Both the position numbers and the translations under genes were made by a program. DNA of 28,289 bases from assembly GCA_900540995.1 (NCBI GenBank), contig UQHO01000026.1:1-28289 (forward strand), read 5' to 3'. This stretch comes from an uncultured Collinsella sp. (lineage in GTDB: Bacteria; Actinomycetota; Coriobacteriia; Coriobacteriales; Coriobacteriaceae). This document shows, in pieces, positions 8,441-15,475 of the stretch (its first letter is position 1; each line of letters begins with the position of its first letter). The notes beneath the pieces were generated by a model that made no database searches, was not told the DNA's origin, and saw only the letters and a list, made by a program, of their open reading frames with translations.

Positions 8441-8655
8441 GGGCAAAAAACGTCAAATATGAGTACTGTCACAAGTCCTGTAGCATTATTTATTTGCAAA
8501 ATATGCAGTGTTACGCAACATATGTCCAAGTACTTAGCCGATAAACGTCTGCAATTCTTCCGCCGTAGGACACCTGACGTCTAAATCGATTTCTGAAGGC
8601 ATGAAATCGCTGTTACTAAATCGGTAACAGTACTCATATTTGCCATTTTTTGCCC
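8441..8655. mobile_element. 215-bp MITE-like element with 29-bp terminal inverted repeats
   Basis: The left end 8441-8469 (starting GGGCAAAAAACG) and right end 8627-8655 (ending ATTTTTTGCCC) are reverse complements over 29 positions with 2 mismatches. Both contain CAAATATGAGTACTGT. The interior is AT-richer than neighbouring genes, has no transposase, and carries a further CTGTTAC/GTAACAG dyad (8610-8616 / 8624-8630) beside the right end. A roughly 40-codon frame inside starts at 8459 but has no clear ribosome-binding site. I see no clear target-site duplication. It is best read as a non-autonomous inverted-repeat element. Confidence 0.65.
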
Positions 8656-8718
8656 ATGGTCCATCGGAAGATGCCGGGATCCGCACCCTGCCGGGTCCGA
8701 ATCCAGGCATATCGGTAG

Positions 8719-8752
8719 CAAAAAGCCCGTCACTGCAAGGGCAACGGGCTTC
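8719..8752 (-). terminator. decayed copy of the tRNA-Glu terminator
   Basis: AAAAAGCCCG (8720-8729) pairs with CGGGCTT (8745-8751). On the minus strand the stem is followed by TTTTTG. It is the left-hand copy of the tRNA terminator within the 188-bp duplication; the loop sequence differs from the functional copy. Confidence 0.6.
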
Positions 8753-8906
8753 TCAGTTTAAATGGTGCCCCCAGCGGGATGTCCGCGTGCGGCTGACGCC
8801 GCCCGCTTTCGCCGCGTCGCTTCGCTCCTTGCGTGCTGCGCTGGAAAACGCTTCGCGTTTCCTCAGCTCCGCACCCTGTCGGGTTCGAATCCCGGCGCAT
8901 GGGTAG

Positions 8907-8938
8907 CAAAAAGCCCGCTACCGAATTGGTAACGGGCT
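8907..8938 (-). terminator. rho-independent terminator of tRNA-Glu
   Basis: On the minus strand AAGCCCGTTACC pairs with GGTAGCGGGCTT (one mismatch) around AATTC and is followed by TTTTTG. It starts 12 nt after the tRNA CCA end. Confidence 0.88.
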
Positions 8939-8950
8939 TCTCAGATTCTG

Positions 8951-9027
8951 TGGTGCCCCCAGCGGGATTCGAACCCGCGATATCCACCTTGAAAGGGTGG
9001 CGTCCTTGGCCGCTAGACGATGGGGAC
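8951..9027 (-). tRNA. tRNA-Glu (UUC)
   Basis: On the minus strand the gene begins GTCCCCATCGTCTAGCGGCC and ends in an encoded CCA. The acceptor stem GTCCCCA/TGGGGGC has one T-G pair. The anticodon stem CCACC/GGTGG encloses CTTTCAA, giving anticodon TTC. The T arm is GCGGG-TTCGAAT-CCCGC. The 77-nt cloverleaf is complete. Confidence 0.97.
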
Positions 9028-9037
9028 AGCGGGAAAG

Positions 9038-9065
9038 AGTATAGCAGACTTTTTTAGCCGTTCAC
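9038..9065 (-). promoter_or_regulatory. promoter of tRNA-Glu
   Basis: On the minus strand TATACT (9043-9038) lies 10 nt before the tRNA 5' end. GTGAAC (9065-9060) is placed 16 nt further upstream as a -35 box. The -10 is near consensus, the -35 weaker. Confidence 0.6.
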
Positions 9066-9126
9066 ATATCGTTGGCAAACTGAAAAACCACCACATAGGA
9101 GCTGGCTCTCTATCCCGATCATCAAA

Positions 9127-9286
9127 CATCTCAACCTGTAACATCTGGGCTGATAAATCGGCTCTATGTGTTACAGATCGAGACAAAAGGCAGGCGTCGG
9201 GACGAACATCTCATTCTGTAACAGTAAGACGACTTTTAACGGTCTAGATGTTACAGATTGAGACAAACCGCTGGGACGGGTCAAAA
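9127..9286. repeat. two tandem 80-bp units, each an imperfect 59-bp palindrome
   Basis: Four copies of a 17-mer related to CATCTCAWTCTGTAACA alternate in orientation: 9127-9143 (+), 9169-9185 (-), 9207-9223 (+), 9249-9265 (-). The unit period is exactly 80. The outer 17-mers are conserved while the centres differ, which suggests selection or copying of the stems. CCACCACA(A/T)AGG precedes unit 1 (about 9088) and follows unit 2 (9287). This resembles REP/BIME-type extragenic repeats. Confidence 0.65.
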
Positions 9287-9319
9287 CCACCACAAAGGTG
9301 CCTGTCCCCTTTGTGGTGG
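9283..9319 (-). terminator. terminator of the murT-gatD operon
   Basis: On the minus strand CCACCACAAAGG (9319-9308) pairs perfectly over 12 bp with CCTTTGTGGTGG (9298-9287) around a 9-nt loop, then TTTT. It starts 7 nt past the stop codon at 9327. Confidence 0.85.
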
Positions 9320-9326
9320 TGGGGTG

Positions 9327-11504
9327 CTAGGGGAGGAGCTTCATGGCGGCGTCGTGGGCGGCGTGCTCGTAGGTGTCGTCGAGGGGCTTGAGCGGAAGCA
9401 GAGCGTTGGCCTGCGCATCGCCGCGGCGCTCGAGGGCGTGCGCGATCAGCCAGTCGGCGAGTTCGGGGTTCTTGGGCAGCGCCGGCCCGTGCAGGTACGT
9501 GCCGATGACGCCCTTGTGGATCAGACCCTCAAGGCCATCGTCGCCGTTGTTGCCGGTGCCCGCGACGACGGACGTTCCGAGCGGCGTGGCCTCTGTATCG
9601 AGCAGGGTGCGGCCGCCATGGTTCTCGAATCCCACAAAGGGCTCGGGTGCCAGGTCGGTCTTAACGGCGACGTTGCCAATCAGGCGGTCGGAGCCGCGTA
9701 CGGTTTCGGCGGCAATGACGCCCAGACCCTCGATGCGATCCTCGCCCATATAGTACGAACGGCCGAGCAGCTGATAGCTGCCACAGATGGCAAGCAGCGA
9801 GCCGCCATCCTTAACATAGGCCGCGACCTTGTCTTTTTGGGCGAGCAGCTCGTGTGCCACAGCTAGCTGGTCGCGGTCGGAGCCGCCACCCATCATGACG
9901 ATATCGGCATCATGCAGGTCGAGCACCTCGCCCATGCGGACCTCGTCCACGCGCACGGGAATGCCGCGCCAGGCGCAGCGGCGCTCGAGGGCGATGACAT
10001 TGCCGCCGTCGCCGTAGAGGTTAAGGGCATCGGGATACAGGTAGACGATGCGCAGCGGGCGCGAAAGCTCGACTGGCGCGATGCCGACAGGAAGAGCGCT
10101 GCCGTCGGCACGGGCTATGGCGCGGGCAGCAACCGTGGCTGCATCGGCACCCTTCAGCCCGTCGAGTTCTTTGACCAGCGGCGGGAAGGCCGTGTAGTTG
10201 GCGACGGCGTAGAAGGTGTCATCGGCGGCCTCGTCTGCCACGGCGCCAATTGCCTGCGCGACGTCCGAGATAATCGCGGCATCGATGCCGGCGTACTTGA
10301 GGCGCACCTGCATGTCGTGTGCGCGCGTGCCGCCGGCAAAGGCGACAAGGCCCGGTGTGTCGGCGATGCGCTCGAAGTCGACGTCGTAGATCCACGATAC
10401 ATCGTGGCCGTCGGCATCGTTGTCGTTGAGGAAGAAAGCGCAGAGTCTGCCGCCTGCCGTCTTGATGGACTGGATTTGTCGATCGAAGCCCACGGGATTC
10501 TTGGCCAGGTTTGCCTCGACGGTGCGGCCGGCGATATCCCAGCGCCCCATACGACCACCGGCGGGCACATAGGCATTGAGCGTAGGCTGTAGAAGCGCCG
10601 TGTCCACGCCCAACTCGTGCGCGGCAAAGAAGGCGGCGGCAACGTTGTAGACCATGTACAGGCCGTTGTAGCGTGTGGCGATGTGTGAGGCTGGCGCGCT
10701 GGAATCAGATCCAAAGACCAGGTCAAAGCCGTAGCCGTCGCAGCCGAGCTTCACGCCCGTCACGCGACGGACAAGCGCAGGGCGGGCCCAGCCGCACGAG
10801 GGGCAATGGTAGGCGCCGAGCTGGCCGTATTGCACGTAGTCATACTCCAGCGGCGCGTTGCACTGTGAGCAAAAACGTGAGTCGCTAATACGGTCGGACT
10901 CGGTGTTGGTGGCGCCGTCGATGCCAAAGGCAATGCTCGCGTTGGGAACGCGCGCGGCAATCGAGGCACACAACGGGTCGTCGGCATTGTAGATGAGCGT
11001 TGTCGTCGGAGAGAGCTCCAACGCATGGGCGATGACGTCTTGGGTGTGGTCGATCTCACCGTAGCGGTCTAGCTGGTCGCGGAACAGGTTGAGCAGCACA
11101 AAGTATGTCGGCTTGAGCTTGGGCAGGACGCGCACGGTGTAGAGCTCATCGCATTCAAAAACGCCCACGCGCTTGCCGCCGCCGGCTCGCTTGAGGCCGC
11201 TGCGCGCCTCGAGCAGTGCGCCCACCACTCCCGGCTCCATGTTGTTGCCGGCGCGGTTGCATACCACGGTGGCGCCGCTGGCGGCAACGGCGTCGGCGAT
11301 GAGGTTGGAGGTGGTGGTCTTACCGTTGGTGCCGGTGATCACCACGCTGCGATCGACAAGGCCCGCCAGGTCGCTCAGCAGATAGGGGTTGATCTTCATG
11401 GCGATGCGGCCGGGGAGTACGCCGCCCTGGCGCTTGAGGACGGAGCGCAGTCCCCAGCGAGCGATATCGCTCGAGGTGCAGGCAAGAGATGAGCGGAGGT
11501 TCAT
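9327..11504 (-). CDS. single-chain MurT-GatD fusion, lipid II isoglutaminyl synthase
   Basis: Amidates the D-Glu alpha-carboxyl of lipid II stem peptides using glutamine and ATP, at the inner face of the membrane. Residues 1-455 are MurT: the Mur-ligase P-loop GTNGKTT (58-64), a four-cysteine zinc ribbon (Cys212, 215, 234, 237), ANLAKNPVGFD and the MurT C-terminal WIYDVDFE. Residues 480-725 are GatD, a class I glutamine amidotransferase: YPDALNLYGDGGN, nucleophile Cys574 in LLAICGSYQLLG and His672 in GTYLHGPALP. In Staphylococcus and Streptococcus these are two genes. Here they are one uninterrupted 725-aa frame joined by about 25 residues rich in Ala. AGGAA precedes ATG 11504. It lies 45 nt after two TPR-like genes on the same strand and probably ends their operon. 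Motifs for both halves are intact. Confidence 0.93.
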   Translation of the reverse strand: MNLRSSLACTSSDIARWGLRSVLKRQGGVLPGRIAMKINPYLLSDLAGLVDRSVVITGTNGKTTTSNLIADAVAASGATVVCNRAGNNMEPGVVGALLEARSGLKRAGGGKRVGVFECDELYTVRVLPKLKPTYFVLLNLFRDQLDRYGEIDHTQDVIAHALELSPTTTLIYNADDPLCASIAARVPNASIAFGIDGATNTESDRISDSRFCSQCNAPLEYDYVQYGQLGAYHCPSCGWARPALVRRVTGVKLGCDGYGFDLVFGSDSSAPASHIATRYNGLYMVYNVAAAFFAAHELGVDTALLQPTLNAYVPAGGRMGRWDIAGRTVEANLAKNPVGFDRQIQSIKTAGGRLCAFFLNDNDADGHDVSWIYDVDFERIADTPGLVAFAGGTRAHDMQVRLKYAGIDAAIISDVAQAIGAVADEAADDTFYAVANYTAFPPLVKELDGLKGADAATVAARAIARADGSALPVGIAPVELSRPLRIVYLYPDALNLYGDGGNVIALERRCAWRGIPVRVDEVRMGEVLDLHDADIVMMGGGSDRDQLAVAHELLAQKDKVAAYVKDGGSLLAICGSYQLLGRSYYMGEDRIEGLGVIAAETVRGSDRLIGNVAVKTDLAPEPFVGFENHGGRTLLDTEATPLGTSVVAGTGNNGDDGLEGLIHKGVIGTYLHGPALPKNPELADWLIAHALERRGDAQANALLPLKPLDDTYEHAAHDAAMKLLP

Positions 11505-11549
11505 GAAACCGTTCCTAACGTAAACGACATGGTCGGGTCGAGTGCGTCA

Positions 11550-12593
11550 CTAAAATCCGTAGCGGCGCGCAAATTCCTGGGCAAGCTGCGACACGTCTTC
11601 GCAGGCATTGGCCCAGGGGGCAAAGTCGGGAGTGTCCGAGATAATGCCGTCCGCTTCCCAAACGGCCTGGTGCGAAAGATCCCAGGGATCGCGTGGCTCG
11701 GGCCGGCAGGGAAGGTACGGTGTCTGGTACATGGGATTCAGCAAGAAGAACGCGCCGCCCTCGCAGCGGTTAGCGAACTCACGCAGCGCACGCGCCGCCG
11801 GACGCATCTTGTTCGTTTTGAACAAGAGGATTGTGCGGGCGAGCAGGTACCAGGGGGAGTTCTCGAGTGCATCGGCCCCCACCTGTTCCTCGAGCTGGTG
11901 AGCCAGGGCAAAAAAGCCGTCCTGGTCTTCCAGGCGTGCGAGGGCGAGCAACACGGTGCCGGCAGCTCGGGTGGGATAGCCTTCTGCCTTAAGGACGCGG
12001 CGGGCATAGTTGGCAGCAGCGCGGTAGCGGGCGCTCGCCATGCACAGCTGCGAGATGGCCTCGAGCGTGTGGAGCCACCCGATAAGTGCCGGCTCGCTCA
12101 CGGTGAGATCTGCCGCCGTCACGCCGTCCGTCAAAACCTTGTTGGCCCAGTAGTGTGGGGCCTCCATATCGAACCCGGGTACGCTTTGCTGCAGGTAATC
12201 GGCCGTGGTCGCTTCGAGCTTCATCAGGTCGCCCAGGCAGGCGTCAACGGGCGTGTCGGCCAGGATGATGGCGAGCAGCTGCGCGTCGACGGCCAGTGCA
12301 TCGACGCGGACAATCTTGAGCAGCTCATCGCGCATATCGTCGAACAGGCGGTTGCGCGTCTGCTCAAACTCCTCGTCGCTGCCCATGTCCTCGATGCGAT
12401 GGAGTTCGTCGAGCAGGTGGCGGTGAACGCCGGCATAGGATAGCAGCGCCTGGGCATGCTCGGTCTGCGCATACTTATGAGGGTTGACGCTCACATCGTT
12501 ATGGACAAGCTCGCGTGCTGCATCGGTGAGCTCGGGGTGCGACGCCAGATAGGTGCGCTCCAAGTAGGCGGGGATGTAGACGCTCGGATCCAT
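11550..12593 (-). CDS. TPR-like helical protein of unknown function
   Basis: A 347-aa soluble, acidic, alpha-helical protein without signal peptide or membrane segment. The region 170-310 reads like tetratricopeptide helices (ISQLCMASARYRAAANYARRVLKAEGY, TVLLALARLEDQDGFFALAHQL), with alternating small and large residues. No catalytic motif is visible. Its ATG shares one base with the stop of the preceding gene (TAATG at 12595-12591), with GGGAGGGG before it, so the two are translationally coupled. The general look (helical repeats, entry-by-entry leucine spacing) is shared with that neighbour and suggests either an old duplication or subunits of one complex. The murT-gatD fusion follows after 45 nt. 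Coding status is strong; function is not recognised. Confidence 0.8.
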   Translation of the reverse strand: MDPSVYIPAYLERTYLASHPELTDAARELVHNDVSVNPHKYAQTEHAQALLSYAGVHRHLLDELHRIEDMGSDEEFEQTRNRLFDDMRDELLKIVRVDALAVDAQLLAIILADTPVDACLGDLMKLEATTADYLQQSVPGFDMEAPHYWANKVLTDGVTAADLTVSEPALIGWLHTLEAISQLCMASARYRAAANYARRVLKAEGYPTRAAGTVLLALARLEDQDGFFALAHQLEEQVGADALENSPWYLLARTILLFKTNKMRPAARALREFANRCEGGAFFLLNPMYQTPYLPCRPEPRDPWDLSHQAVWEADGIISDTPDFAPWANACEDVSQLAQEFARRYGF

Positions 12594-13669
12594 TAGAGGT
12601 CCCCTCCCTTAAATGGAAGCCCCTGCTCGGCTGCGCGCAGGATGCGCTCGTCGATCTGGGAACGCACGATATCGTTGGTGGCGACCCAGGCGGCAAAGCT
12701 GGCGTTGTCGGGAGCGCCCAGGCCCTCCTGCAGTACCGGCGTTGCCTCGGACAGTGCAAGGACGAGCTCGTCGGTGGAGCCTGCGCCCACGTTGACGCGG
12801 GCATAGACGCCATCGGGAAACTCGGTTTGGAAGTAGAGCGCCTCGGCCGCGTGCGGACACGAGCGCGCAAGGATACGCAGGTAGTGCTCGGCGCCCTCGT
12901 AGTCCAGCTCGCGCCAGGCTGCGCTCATCAGTGCGATGAGCGTCCACGGGTCCAAGTCGCGCTCCGCATCTTTGGGGCGGCGGCGCAGCGGGGTATTCGC
13001 GAGATAGGGTACGGAGTGGGCAGAGCGAAATCGCTTGAGCTCCTCGGCGGGGTATTCGAGCTTTGCCATGCTGAGCATCGCGGTGTAGCGGACGCCGGCG
13101 GGGTCGTTGGGCGCAAAGTCCAAGCTGCGATTCGCTGCCTCCAACGACATGCGATAGCGTCCGCTAATGAGGGCGCGCGACGCAAGGGCGGCAAGCCAGC
13201 GTAGGTAGGGGCGGCGCATAAGGTCGCCTGCGGCCTCGCGCTCGTAGGGGTCCTGCGCCGAGGCGATCTTGAGCGCCAGATCATGCTCGACTTCATCGCG
13301 CTTGGACACCAGATACTGCACGTATTCCTCGTTGGAGTCGGCGGTGAGGGCCGTCAGCATGCGCTGGGCATCCCAGTTGGTCGGATCGAGTGCGGCGGCC
13401 TCGCGAAGCATGTTCTCGGCAGCGGCCTCTTCCTGCTCGGCCTGGGTATCGTCGGGGATAAAGGGAATGCGGTAGTCGACGGTCTCGACCACCTTGGCAA
13501 TGAGATGTCCGGCGCGGTCGCGATCGTGCACGATGAGCGGCGCGGGGTCGCGGGTGAATTGCTCCATCAGGCGCTCGACGGCGGGGCCGTCGGTGAGCGG
13601 GATATTGTCGCGGCGCAAGGCCTCAAGAACGAGGCGATGGCAATCCTCTTGAATGGGATCGAATGCCAT
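12593..13669 (-). CDS. TPR-like helical protein of unknown function
   Basis: A 358-aa soluble protein starting MAFDPIQEDC. The ATG at 13669 is chosen over the 10-codon-longer form because AAAGGAGG stands 4-5 nt before it. Residues about 95-310 look like helical repeats: LRWLAALASRALISGRYRMSLEAANRSLDFAPNDPAGVRYTAM has the small-large-aromatic spacing and the NDP turn of tetratricopeptide units, and LDYEGAEHYLRILARSCPHAAEALY is a further unit. No enzyme motif is visible. It is the first gene of a three-gene set with the 347-aa TPR-like protein and the murT-gatD fusion. It may be a scaffold or regulator of cell-wall work, but only position suggests this. Confidence 0.8.
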   Translation of the reverse strand: MAFDPIQEDCHRLVLEALRRDNIPLTDGPAVERLMEQFTRDPAPLIVHDRDRAGHLIAKVVETVDYRIPFIPDDTQAEQEEAAAENMLREAAALDPTNWDAQRMLTALTADSNEEYVQYLVSKRDEVEHDLALKIASAQDPYEREAAGDLMRRPYLRWLAALASRALISGRYRMSLEAANRSLDFAPNDPAGVRYTAMLSMAKLEYPAEELKRFRSAHSVPYLANTPLRRRPKDAERDLDPWTLIALMSAAWRELDYEGAEHYLRILARSCPHAAEALYFQTEFPDGVYARVNVGAGSTDELVLALSEATPVLQEGLGAPDNASFAAWVATNDIVRSQIDERILRAAEQGLPFKGGDL

Positions 13670-13917
13670 GGGGCCTCCTTTGCTGCGGTTAGGGTTCAAA
13701 TGTCTCTATATAAGGTTCTAGTTTACCCGCATGTGGCACACCGGGGGTGTCGCACTTGGACTTGCACCTTTGCACCACGAAGACGGATGTCGCACAAATG
13801 TCGGCACCTTGGACGACCGAGTGGTATCACGGTGCCGCAAACGGTCGATTTTTGGCGGCGAACGGTGCGTGTTTTGGAGGGGCACAGTCCTGCCCGGGAT
13901 ATGTAGTCAACCTTGAT

Positions 13918-13982
13918 AAAACGTTTGCCCAGCTTGGGACAATAACCGCAACGCTAGAGGTTCCAGGATAGAAAAAACGTTT
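13918..13982 (+). promoter_or_regulatory. paired AAAACGTTT sites upstream of the alcohol dehydrogenase
   Basis: The 9-mer AAAACGTTT occurs at 13918-13926 and again at 13974-13982, 56 bp apart, in the 498-bp interval before the alcohol dehydrogenase. The palindromic AAACGTTT core resembles LacI-family operators, and two phased copies would suit a looping repressor. No Rex-type site (TTGTTAA...TTAACAA) was seen. Apart from these sites and the hairpin at 14101, the 13670-14167 interval holds only short dyads and no supported gene. Confidence 0.35.
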
Positions 13983-14100
13983 CATCATTGGTAACTTTGG
14001 ATGAATAACTGACCAACCAGAACGGTAAAATAGTGCTTGTCTGAGCGTTGAGACGTTTAGACATCGCGCATTGTCATCGCCGGCAACGCGCAAACGGTCC

Positions 14101-14127
14101 TAACGGAGCCAATTGGGTGCTCCGTTA
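14101..14127 (+). promoter_or_regulatory. leader hairpin before the alcohol dehydrogenase
   Basis: TAACGGAGC (14101-14109) and GCTCCGTTA (14119-14127) are perfectly complementary around a 9-nt loop, 40 nt before the start codon. TATATA follows rather than a T-run, so it is not a standard terminator. TAAAAT at about 14024 could be the -10 of the transcript that would carry it. Confidence 0.45.
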
Positions 14128-14167
14128 TATACGCAAGTCTAAGAGGGGCTTGTTTAGGAGGCACAGT

Positions 14168-15391
14168 ATGGGACGTTTTACCAATCCTCGCGATCTGTAC
14201 TTTGGTGAGGGTGCTCGCCACGAGGTGAAGAACCTCAAGGGCAAGAAGGCCATCATCGTTTCTGGCGGCAGCTCTATGCGCCGCGGCGGATTCCTGCAGG
14301 ACGTTGAGGCCGACCTTAAAGAGGCCGGCATGGAGGTCAAGCTGTTCGAGGGCGTCGAGTCCGATCCCTCCATCGAGACCGTCATGAAGGGCGCAGCCGC
14401 TATGCGCGAGTTCGAGCCCGACTGGATTATCGCCATCGGCGGCGGCTCGCCCATCGATGCCGCTAAGGCCATGTGGGTCTTCTACGAGTATCCCGAGGAG
14501 TCCTTCGACAACATCATCCAGCCGTTCAGCTTCCCTGAGCTGCGTCAGAAGGCTCACTTCTGCGCCATCTCCTCTACCTCCGGTACCGCTACCGAGGTCA
14601 CTGCCTTCTCCGTCATTACCGACTACGCCAAGGGCATCAAGTACCCGCTGGCCGACTTCAACATCACCCCTGATGTCGCCATCGTCGACCCCGAGCTCAC
14701 CTACACCATGCCCGCCAAGCTGTGCGCTCATACCGGCATGGACGCTCTGACCCACTGCATGGAGGCCTACGTTTCCACCTGCGCTTCTATGTTCACCGAC
14801 GCCAACGCTCTGCACGGCATCCGCGAGATCGTCGAGTGGCTGCCCAAGTCCTATGCTGGCGGCCATGAGGCCCGTCAGCACATGCACGAGGCTCAGTGCA
14901 TCGCCGGTATCGCCTTCTCCTCGGGCCTGCTCGGCATCGTTCACTCCATGGCTCACAAGACCGGTGCTGCCTTCGAGAACGGCCACATCATCCATGGTGC
15001 CGCTAACGCCATGTACCTGGGCAAGGTCATCCAGTGGAACTCCAAGGACCCGCGTGCTGCCGAGCGTTACGCTTACGTGGCCAAGGAGATCCTGCACCTT
15101 CCCGGCGAGACCGACGAGGAGCTCATCGCTGCGCTCGTCCAGAAGATCCGCGACCTCAACGACCAGCTCAACATTCCGCAGTCCATCAAGGATTACGCGA
15201 ATGGTGGCGTGAAGGTCGACGCCGAGAACCCGCAGATGGTTTCCGAGGAGGAGTTCCTCGCCAAGCTGCCCGAGATCGCCGCGAACGCCGAGACCGACGC
15301 CTGCACGCCCGAGAACCCGCGTGAGACCAAGGCTGCTGACTTCGAGAAGATCCTCAAGGCCTGCTACTACGACACCGACATCGATTTCTAA
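14168..15391 (+). CDS. iron-containing alcohol dehydrogenase
   Basis: A 407-aa group III (iron-dependent) alcohol dehydrogenase that would reduce acetaldehyde, butyraldehyde or a related aldehyde with NAD(P)H during fermentation. It has the nucleotide-binding GGGSPIDAAKAM (91-102), SSTSGTATEVT (135-145), and the expected metal ligands Asp192 and His196 in GMDALTHCMEAY, His259 in IVHSMAH, and His273 in ENGHIIHG. ATG 14168 follows TTTAGGAGG by 6-7 nt; the frame runs 40 codons further up without support. Length is normal for the butanol dehydrogenase/YqhD-like branch, but the exact substrate cannot be read from sequence. It is monocistronic, with a long structured leader and its own terminator. 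Codons are strongly biased to C/G endings, suggesting high expression. Confidence 0.93.
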   Translation: MGRFTNPRDLYFGEGARHEVKNLKGKKAIIVSGGSSMRRGGFLQDVEADLKEAGMEVKLFEGVESDPSIETVMKGAAAMREFEPDWIIAIGGGSPIDAAKAMWVFYEYPEESFDNIIQPFSFPELRQKAHFCAISSTSGTATEVTAFSVITDYAKGIKYPLADFNITPDVAIVDPELTYTMPAKLCAHTGMDALTHCMEAYVSTCASMFTDANALHGIREIVEWLPKSYAGGHEARQHMHEAQCIAGIAFSSGLLGIVHSMAHKTGAAFENGHIIHGAANAMYLGKVIQWNSKDPRAAERYAYVAKEILHLPGETDEELIAALVQKIRDLNDQLNIPQSIKDYANGGVKVDAENPQMVSEEEFLAKLPEIAANAETDACTPENPRETKAADFEKILKACYYDTDIDF

Positions 15392-15413
15392 TCGACTCTT
15401 GTTATCGTAACGA

Positions 15414-15452
15414 GGGGCTCCGCACGTATCCGTACGGAGCCCCTTTCTTTTT
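15414..15452 (+). terminator. rho-independent terminator of the alcohol dehydrogenase
   Basis: GGGGCTCCG (15414-15422) pairs with CGGAGCCCC (15435-15443), followed by TTTCTTTTT. It lies between the alcohol dehydrogenase and gldA, ending 23 nt before the next start codon. Confidence 0.92.
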
Positions 15453-15475
15453 ACTTATTAGAGAATGGGATAAAA

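Larger units (their letters stand above)
8681..8968. repeat. 188-bp-period duplication including a tRNA-Glu 3' fragment
   Basis: 8681-8780 and 8869-8968 align at a constant offset of 188. Both hold CCGCACCCTG, a GGGTYCGAATCC block, GGTAGCAAAAAGCCCG, a terminator hairpin, then TGGTGCCCCCAGCGGGAT, which on the minus strand is the last 18 nt of tRNA-Glu including CCA. The right copy continues into the intact tRNA. The left copy breaks at 8781 into GC-rich sequence (8781-8868) with no recognisable tRNA body. It is a decayed tandem tRNA-Glu copy or a scar of integration at the tRNA 3' end. Confidence 0.7.

Noticed and set aside
8335..8584. Short frames inside the 215-bp inverted-repeat element
   Set aside because: No ribosome-binding site and overlapping frames on both strands; the inverted-repeat structure explains the sequence better. 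A micropeptide is not excluded.
8730..8987. Frames overlapping the tRNA-Glu duplication
   Set aside because: Their translations (for example RDSNPTG and PAGFEPA) are well-known false proteins produced by tRNA T-arm sequence.
13735..13880. Repeated GTCGCAC/GTCGGCAC words and small dyads in the interval before the alcohol dehydrogenase
   Set aside because: The copies are short and irregularly spaced, below what I can separate from chance in GC-rich DNA.
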